A stretch of 12,708 nucleotides of DNA from NCBI GenBank assembly GCA_030624945.1, contig JAUXJB010000022.1, forward strand, positions 1-12,708, in the 5' to 3' direction. Positions 8,165-12,708 of this stretch are shown here, piece after piece (positions within the stretch are counted from its first letter, which is position 1; every line of letters begins with the position of its first letter). This stretch comes from Deltaproteobacteria bacterium. GTDB lineage: Bacteria; Myxococcota_A; UBA9160; SZUA-336. Below the pieces are notes generated by a model that saw only the letters and a list, made by a program, of their open reading frames with translations, was not told the DNA's origin and made no database searches. The position numbers and the translations under genes were made by a program.

Positions 8165-9361
8165 GTGACCAGCCTGGCGATTTCGGGTGTGCGCGTCTGG
8201 GACGGCGAGTCGGAGGAGCGGAGCATCGAACCGCTCACGATTCGCATCGAGGGAGAGCGGATCACCGCGATCGGCAGCGCGCCGGAGTTGCGTGCGGATG
8301 CGGAGGTCCTCTCCTTCGACGCGGCGACCGCGCTCCCCGGTCTCATCGATGCACACGTCCACTTCTGCATCGATCCCGGGATCCGAACGCCGGAGGCGCA
8401 GGACGAGGTTCCGTTCGAGGAGCGGGAGCGCGCGATGGAAGCGCGCGCCCTCGCCATGGCTCAGGCGGGGATCACCACCGCGCGCGATCTCGGAGGGGGC
8501 GCCTGGCGCGAGATCGCTTTGCGCGATCGCATTGCCGCCGGGCAGATTCCGGGCCCGCGGATTCTGTGCGCGGGTCAGCCCCTGACCACGATGCGCGGCC
8601 ACTGCTGGTTCTGGGGTGGCGAGGCCGTGGGAGAGGCGGAGATCCGAGCGGTGATCGCGCGTCAGGTGGAGCGCCGTGCCGACTGGATCAAGGTGATGGC
8701 GACGGGGGGCATCACGACCAAGGGGACGAACCCGGGCGATGCCCAGTTTGAGGCCGCGGAGCTGCGGCTGGCCGTCGCCGAGGCGGAGCGACACGATCGG
8801 CCGGTCGCCGCGCACTGCCACGGCACCGAGGGGATTCGGCGCGCCGCACAGGCGGGCGTGCGAACGATCGAGCACTGCTCCTTCGCGGGCGGGGAGGGGT
8901 TCGGGAGCGGGCTCGATCCGGAGGTGGTGCGTTCCATCGCGCAGGGCGGTGCGTGGGTGTCGCCGACGGTGAATGCGGGCTGGAAGCGATTCCTCGACCC
9001 GGAACCCAGGCTCGCCGCCTTCGGCGCTCGCATGTCCGAGGTCCTGCAGAGTCTGCGGAGCGAGGGGGTGGGACTGATCGCGTCTACAGACGCGGGCATC
9101 CCCAACGTCGCGCACGATCGCCTGCCGGAGGCGCTCGCGGTGTTCGCCGCCCTCGCGAAGCTGTCGAACCGGGACGCCCTGCGCAGCGCGACTTCGGAAT
9201 CGGCGCGCGCTCTCGGCATCGAGGCCACGACGGGCGCGCTGCGGCCCGGCCTCGCAGCCGACATCCTGGTCGTCGACGGGGATCCGCTTCGCGATCTGGC
9301 GGCTCTCCAGAGACCGCTGCTCGTAGTCGCGCGCGGTCGCCGCGTGCCCGCCGCGGATTGA
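8165..9361 (+). CDS. Metal-dependent amidohydrolase (imidazolonepropionase-like, cytoplasmic)
   Basis: The 398-residue protein is a COG1228-type amidohydrolase with a complete binuclear-type metal set. It shows HxH in DAHVHF (H64, H66), the bridging lysine in WIKVMATGG (K176), H217 and H219 (AAHCHG), H237 (IEHCSF) and the catalytic aspartate in STDAG (D309). The closing strand LRPGLAADILVVDGDPLRDL is typical. Homologues with this exact layout include dipeptide-cleaving prolidase-like enzymes and many uncharacterised hydrolases, so the substrate cannot be named. No signal peptide is visible, in contrast with the lipoprotein amidohydrolase at 2591. GTG at 8165 is fixed by the first beta-strand (LAISGVRVWDG) starting at once. 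It follows rsgA by 29 nt but has its own promoter-like box, so it may be a separate unit with a related job. Confidence 0.88.
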   Translation: MTSLAISGVRVWDGESEERSIEPLTIRIEGERITAIGSAPELRADAEVLSFDAATALPGLIDAHVHFCIDPGIRTPEAQDEVPFEERERAMEARALAMAQAGITTARDLGGGAWREIALRDRIAAGQIPGPRILCAGQPLTTMRGHCWFWGGEAVGEAEIRAVIARQVERRADWIKVMATGGITTKGTNPGDAQFEAAELRLAVAEAERHDRPVAAHCHGTEGIRRAAQAGVRTIEHCSFAGGEGFGSGLDPEVVRSIAQGGAWVSPTVNAGWKRFLDPEPRLAAFGARMSEVLQSLRSEGVGLIASTDAGIPNVAHDRLPEALAVFAALAKLSNRDALRSATSESARALGIEATTGALRPGLAADILVVDGDPLRDLAALQRPLLVVARGRRVPAAD

Positions 9362-9452
9362 GCTGCGTGCGTCTTGCCGGCGACCTGCGCCTCCTCACGC
9401 TCGCTCGGCTCGCCGCCGATGCACGGGATGGAGGGTCTTGGGAAGCCCGCGC

Positions 9453-9662
9453 ATGAGAGCGAGCGAGATCCTGACCGCCGTCCTGCTCTCGCCCCTGGCG
9501 ATCTGGGGCGGCTTGCCGGGCGTGATCGTCTTCGTGGGCGGGATCTCCGCCCACGTCGTGCTGAGCGTGGCGAAGGAGAGAGAGCGGGACGATCAGGTCG
9601 CGCGCGAGACGGCGCAGAGGCTCCGCGAGGCGGAGGCCAAGCCGACCGCGTACCGAGCCTGA
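9453..9662 (+). CDS. Small membrane protein with charged tail, unknown function
   Basis: I do not recognise a family. The 69-residue product has a hydrophobic stretch from about residue 6 to 40 interrupted by GGLPG (19-23), which fits two short membrane helices forming a hairpin. A strongly charged, probably helical tail follows (KERERD, then QRLREAEAK). ATG at 9453 was chosen because GGGAAG lies about 8 nt upstream; a TTG at 9438 in frame is less likely. It sits 91 nt downstream of the amidohydrolase and converges on the phospholipase D-like gene with 23 bp between stops. Small hairpin proteins of this kind often modulate larger membrane complexes, but nothing here points to a partner. Confidence 0.6.
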   Translation: MRASEILTAVLLSPLAIWGGLPGVIVFVGGISAHVVLSVAKERERDDQVARETAQRLREAEAKPTAYRA

Positions 9663-9685
9663 CCCCACAGTCGAGTCCTGCTCGG

Positions 9686-11104
9686 CTAGAAGCTGCTCAG
9701 CCCCGTCGTCTCCTGCAACCAGTAGAGGAAGCGCTTGCGCGTCGACTCTTCGCCGTACGCCTCGTAGGGAACGCTGAACACCCGCCCGCCGTCATTCCCC
9801 CAGACCAGCTCGAAGTAGGCACGGGCGTCTCGCAGGGCCTGGGCATCGGGCGACCCGCGTACCGCGACGTTGGTTTCCAGGTTGAAGTCCTGGAGGTTGC
9901 GACGGGTGAAGTTGGCGGAGCCCAGAAGCAGCACACTCTCGCCGTCTGCGTAGTCCGCGAGCAGCATCTTGGCGTGGCACTGCTCGCCGTGGGTGTCGCA
10001 CCAGCGCACGGGAATCCCGCTCTCGCGCAGGGCTGCCGCCACCGGCCGGTTGGGAATCCCGTTCTTCTTGTAGCCGAAGGCATCCTTGTTGGGATCGAGC
10101 AGAATCCGAACGGAGGAGCCGCGCTCGTGGGCCGAGATGAGCTCTTCGACGACGGCCCGGTCCGAGAGGTAGAACATGGCCAACGCGAGCCGGTCGCCTC
10201 GCTTTGCTCGCTCGAGGTTCTCGAGGAGGACGTCTCGGATCTTCTTCTCGGTGAGGACCTGCACCGTGGAATCCCCGACCTGTGGACTCGTACGGATCGA
10301 GATGTCCGGGACCTTGCCATCGGAAAACGCGATGATGGCCTTTTCGGTCTCGAGGAGATCCTCCACGGCCGGACCGCCGAAGCGGATCGCGACGTTGCCG
10401 TGCGCGCTGCTCCCGTCGTGCGGGTTGGCGGAAGTCACGAGGCCGATGTAATCGGAGCCGTTGTCGGCTAGCACGACCTTGCGGTGGTTCGCTTTGAAGT
10501 TCAGGAGTGCGAGGTAGCTCCGCAGGGAGACTCGCTCCCCGCCGAAGGGGCTCGGGAGGGTGGGTAGGTTGTTGTTCCGGAACGGCTTCACGATGAGGCG
10601 CCAGAAGCCGGAGTAGGTCGGGTTGCTGTCGCGGAGCCTGTCCAGACGCGTCACGATGACCTGGATACCCGCTTCCTCGAGCGCCTCGAAGTGCTTCGAC
10701 TCGATTCCCCCGTAGACGGTATTGACGGGATCGGAGATCACGACCACGCCGAGCTCGGGCCGCTCTCGCTTGCGGGCGATGAGGGTCTGCGTGAGCTCCG
10801 CAGATAGAGCGCGGGTCTCTTCTCGAATGTCTCCCTGAAAGTCATTGAACAGAAACATGTCGACGAGGACGAAGCGCTCAGCGGCGCTGATCATGCGGAA
10901 CACCTCGTCAAAGATGTGCTGCTCCACGTGTCGCTGCCCCGCGCTATCCACGGAGGTCAAGTCCGCGAAAAACCTCACATCGGACGCGGCGTGGACCTCG
11001 CCGGCGTGAGACGTGCCGGCCGGCATCGATTGGAACGTGGGGTAGAAGCAACCGCTTCCCAGGCATAGGACCCACAGGATCCACGCCATAGCTCGCGTTC
11101 TCAT
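9686..11104 (-). CDS. Exported phospholipase D-like protein with two HKD motifs
   Basis: The 472-residue protein belongs to the phospholipase D/cardiolipin synthase superfamily, which transfers or hydrolyses phosphodiesters through paired histidines. Both HKD motifs are intact: HRKVVLAD (H207, K209, D214, followed by TSAN) and HAKMLLAD (H377, K379, D384, followed by GSANFT). The N-terminus is a signal sequence (residues 1-18, MAWILWVLCLGSGC). Cys19 could be lipidated, though LGSGC is not a textbook lipobox, because Gly rather than Leu sits at -3. There are no transmembrane hairpins like those at the start of bacterial cardiolipin synthases, so it is probably periplasmic or membrane-anchored by lipid. 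ATG at 11104 is the only start that gives the signal. It has no Shine-Dalgarno but a TACAAT box 7 nt upstream. Lipid remodelling, nuclease or toxin-type activity are all possible. Confidence 0.87.
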   Translation of the reverse strand: MRTRAMAWILWVLCLGSGCFYPTFQSMPAGTSHAGEVHAASDVRFFADLTSVDSAGQRHVEQHIFDEVFRMISAAERFVLVDMFLFNDFQGDIREETRALSAELTQTLIARKRERPELGVVVISDPVNTVYGGIESKHFEALEEAGIQVIVTRLDRLRDSNPTYSGFWRLIVKPFRNNNLPTLPSPFGGERVSLRSYLALLNFKANHRKVVLADNGSDYIGLVTSANPHDGSSAHGNVAIRFGGPAVEDLLETEKAIIAFSDGKVPDISIRTSPQVGDSTVQVLTEKKIRDVLLENLERAKRGDRLALAMFYLSDRAVVEELISAHERGSSVRILLDPNKDAFGYKKNGIPNRPVAAALRESGIPVRWCDTHGEQCHAKMLLADYADGESVLLLGSANFTRRNLQDFNLETNVAVRGSPDAQALRDARAYFELVWGNDGGRVFSVPYEAYGEESTRKRFLYWLQETTGLSSF

Positions 11105-11111
11105 GGATCCG

Positions 11112-11117
11112 ATTGTA
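11112..11117 (-). promoter_or_regulatory. TACAAT -10-like box, probable leaderless start for the phospholipase D-like gene
   Basis: On the minus strand GGTACAATCG lies so that TACAAT ends 7 nt before the ATG at 11104, with no Shine-Dalgarno in between. The nine bases GTACAATCG are identical to those before the 2591 gene, which supports a shared promoter architecture giving leaderless messages. Confidence 0.42.
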
Positions 11118-11140
11118 CCGATTGAAGTCTGCGAGGGAAT

Positions 11141-11186
11141 GCCTCTCTCCCCTGACGCTTGCGAGGGGTGTCCACGCGTGAGAGGC
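11141..11186 (+). promoter_or_regulatory. Possible leader hairpin covering the ribosome binding site of the MFS gene
   Basis: GCCTCTC (11141-11147) is exactly complementary to GAGAGGC (11180-11186), which contains the only purine-rich site upstream of the GTG at 11197. A second inner pairing, CCCCT (11149-11153) with AGGGG (11164-11168), is nested within. If transcribed, the fold would hide the ribosome binding site. The 11-nt loop asymmetry between the two stems makes stability uncertain. Confidence 0.3.
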
Positions 11187-11196
11187 TGCCCGGACT

Positions 11197-12507
11197 GTGA
11201 CCGCTTCCCGTCCTGCGTCCTCGGAAATGTTCGCCCCGCTCCGCGTGCGGGATTTCCGGCTCCTCTTCGCGGGCATGGTCATCGGCCAGATGCTGATGCC
11301 GCTGCAATTCATCGCGCAGATCATCTGGGTTCAGCAGAGCGCATCCGAAGAGGTGCGGATCGTACTCGTGGGTCTGATCGCCGCCGTCCGCGGAGCGGGA
11401 ATGATCACGTTCGGCCTCTACGGGGGCGCACTTGCGGACCGATTCGATCGGCGCCTCCTGCTGATCGTGACCCAATCCTCCGTGCTCGCCCTCAACCTGC
11501 TCGTCGCTGCGGTGATGATCCTGGCTGCCTCCTATCCTCTGGGGCTCGCGCCCTTCTACATCCTCACGTTCATGGCCTCGGCGCTCGCGGCGATCGATGC
11601 GCCCACGCGGCAGGCGCTCGTGCCCGACATCCTGGGCCGGCGTCTCACGCCCGGCGGGATCGCGCTCAACTCGGCGGGGGGACAGATCGCCCTGCCGGCC
11701 GCCATGTTCTTCGCCGGCTACATGATCGACGCGCTGGGACCCGGCATGGCCTATGCGGTGGGCAGCCTGGGACACGTCGCCCAGGTCGGGGCCCTCTTGC
11801 TCATGCGCCACCGCACCCGCGTGCACGCGCGCGCGGATCGCCCGGAGACCGGGCTGCGCCGCACCATCTCGGATGTGCGCGAGGGTTTGGTCTACACCTA
11901 CAACCACGCGATCGTGCTGTGGGTCATCGTCCTGATCGTGGCCATGCAAGGGCTCGGCTTCCCCGCGGTGGCGAACCTGGGGCCGACCTGGATCACGACC
12001 GTCGTGGGCGTGCCGGTTCGCCACCTGGGCATTGTCGCGGTCCCCTGGGGCGTGGGTGCGTTCCTCGCCTCCATGACCCTGACGCGGTTCCCCCTCGTGG
12101 AGCGGAAGGGCCTCGTCGTCTCGCTGGCCGTGCTCGGCTTTGGTCTCTTCTTCGTGATCTTCGCGATTCGACCCACCGTGGCCTTTGCGATGCTGGGTCA
12201 GTTCGGCATCGGGGCGTCGATGACGACCGCGCAGGTCTCCGGGACGGCGCTGATCCAGCTGCTCGTGCCGAACGAGGTGCGCGGGCGCGTCATGGGCGTG
12301 CTCCACGTCAACATGGGGCTGGCGCAGCTCATGACCCTCCCCGTAGCGGCGCTGGGTCAGCTGATATCGCTCCAGGTTCTGTTTCCCATCCTCGCGTTCT
12401 CGTTGCTCGCGGTCGTATCGGTCATTCTGTTCGCCCGTCCCGCCATCTGGCGCGCCCGCGTGCTGCAAGCGGAGCTGGCCGAGCCGGGAGAGTCCGCGGC
12501 GCTCTAG
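11197..12507 (+). CDS. MFS transporter of the EntS/MFS_3 exporter type
   Basis: The 436-residue integral membrane protein has about 10-12 hydrophobic segments. It opens with MFAPLRVRDFRLLFAG (11-26) and has the loop 2-3 signature GGALADRFDRRLL (76-88), APTRQALVPDIL (135-146) and VPNEVRGRVMGV (357-368). These are hallmarks of the MFS_3 group that includes the enterobactin exporter EntS, so proton-driven efflux of a small molecule across the inner membrane is the best guess; the substrate is unknown. GTG at 11197 has GAGAGG 11 nt upstream. ATG at 11227 (Met11) would also give a full transporter but has only a weak GGAA upstream. It is divergent from the phospholipase D-like gene across 92 bp. 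No siderophore gene is in view. Confidence 0.9.
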   Translation: MTASRPASSEMFAPLRVRDFRLLFAGMVIGQMLMPLQFIAQIIWVQQSASEEVRIVLVGLIAAVRGAGMITFGLYGGALADRFDRRLLLIVTQSSVLALNLLVAAVMILAASYPLGLAPFYILTFMASALAAIDAPTRQALVPDILGRRLTPGGIALNSAGGQIALPAAMFFAGYMIDALGPGMAYAVGSLGHVAQVGALLLMRHRTRVHARADRPETGLRRTISDVREGLVYTYNHAIVLWVIVLIVAMQGLGFPAVANLGPTWITTVVGVPVRHLGIVAVPWGVGAFLASMTLTRFPLVERKGLVVSLAVLGFGLFFVIFAIRPTVAFAMLGQFGIGASMTTAQVSGTALIQLLVPNEVRGRVMGVLHVNMGLAQLMTLPVAALGQLISLQVLFPILAFSLLAVVSVILFARPAIWRARVLQAELAEPGESAAL

Positions 12508-12545
12508 GCGACGACAATGGTTTCCCGTCGAGACACCCCGCGGGT

Positions 12546-12551
12546 TAGAAT
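12546..12551 (+). promoter_or_regulatory. TAGAAT -10-like box upstream of the phosphotransferase gene
   Basis: TTAGAAT lies 26 nt before the GTG at 12578, leaving room for a short leader that contains the strong ribosome binding site AGGAAGGG (12563-12570, 7 nt from the start). No clear TTGACA-like -35 is seen. This is the leadered counterpart of the boxes at 2577, 8153 and 11112. Confidence 0.35.
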
Positions 12552-12577
12552 GGCCCTTTCACAGGAAGGGAAACGCC

Positions 12578-12708
12578 GTGAGTACGACTGATGATTTCGA
12601 GGGACTCCTCGATCCGATTGCGCTCGACAAGTGGATCCAGGCGCAGGATCTGCCCGGCTCCGGGCCCGTGACGGACATCGAGAAGCTGCCCGGCGGATCG
12701 CAGAACAA
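12578..12708 (+). CDS. Phosphotransferase family protein (APH/ACAD10-like), 3' end outside window
   Basis: Only the first 43 residues are present. The pattern LDPIALDKWI (11-20), then LPGSGPVTDIEKLPGGSQN (25-43), matches the N-terminus of aminoglycoside-phosphotransferase-fold proteins related to the kinase domain of ACAD10. In these the GGSQN or GGxSN turn begins the nucleotide-binding loop. Such proteins are usually found near acyl-CoA dehydrogenases and are thought to act on hydroxyacyl substrates rather than antibiotics. GTG at 12578 is well supported by AGGAAGGG 7 nt upstream. The call rests on a short N-terminal match, and the catalytic Brenner motif lies outside the window. Confidence 0.65.
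   Translation, partial: MSTTDDFEGLLDPIALDKWIQAQDLPGSGPVTDIEKLPGGSQN

Noticed and set aside
11103..11230. Plus-strand frame starting at 11103 with a cysteine-rich beginning (CEGCP, CPDC, then a further Cys), resembling a small zinc-binding peptide.
   Set aside because: It has no ribosome binding site, its ATG overlaps the start codon of the phospholipase D-like gene on the other strand, and past about 11197 it runs out of frame through the MFS gene. The cysteines are probably chance in GC-rich DNA.
12509..12532. CGACG ... CGTCG inverted repeat after the MFS gene as a terminator.
   Set aside because: Only five pairs around a 12-nt loop and no T-tract.

Overview
The window is GC-rich, densely packed bacterial chromosomal DNA with twelve supported protein-coding genes. 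It has many GTG starts, several 4-bp stop/start overlaps, and no RNA gene, CRISPR array or mobile element that I can see. Gene content (a flagellar rod-like protein, lipoproteins, PAS kinase, acyl-CoA-associated phosphotransferase) fits a Gram-negative, possibly an uncultured deltaproteobacterial or Binatota-like lineage. That placement is inference only, because no marker gene settles it.

Left part (1-2542): a PAS-containing sensor histidine kinase, possibly cut by the window edge, faces a highly charged, probably disordered 310-residue protein. Divergent from the latter, across 221 bp, is a 101-residue miniature of the flagellar rod/hook family. The 221 bp hold weak sigma-28-like elements for both directions and a 12-bp palindrome.

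Centre (2591-8135): a tightly coupled run of five genes on the + strand. It comprises a lipoprotein amidohydrolase with a metal centre, a paralogous amidohydrolase that has lost nearly every metal ligand, a glutamine-synthetase-like gamma-glutamyl ligase (PuuA/GlnT type), a PuuD-like gamma-glutamyl hydrolase, and the ribosome-assembly GTPase RsgA. Junctions are GTGA overlap, ATGA overlap, 4-nt gap and ATGA overlap. The ligase/hydrolase pair recalls gamma-glutamylated amine breakdown (Puu pathway). Joined to an amidohydrolase pair it suggests an uncharacterised amine, amide or peptide scavenging route. A third amidohydrolase with a complete metal centre follows at 8165 behind its own promoter-like box.

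Right part (9453-12708): a small hydrophobic protein, a minus-strand exported phospholipase D-like protein with two intact HKD motifs, a divergent MFS exporter of the EntS/MFS_3 type, and the start of an aminoglycoside-phosphotransferase-like gene cut by the window end.

A recurring signal is a TACAAT/TAGCAT box 6-8 nt upstream of the start codon of three unlinked genes (2591, 8165, 11104) that lack a convincing Shine-Dalgarno. This suggests leaderless transcripts, whereas other genes (2237, 9453, 12578) carry ordinary ribosome binding sites.
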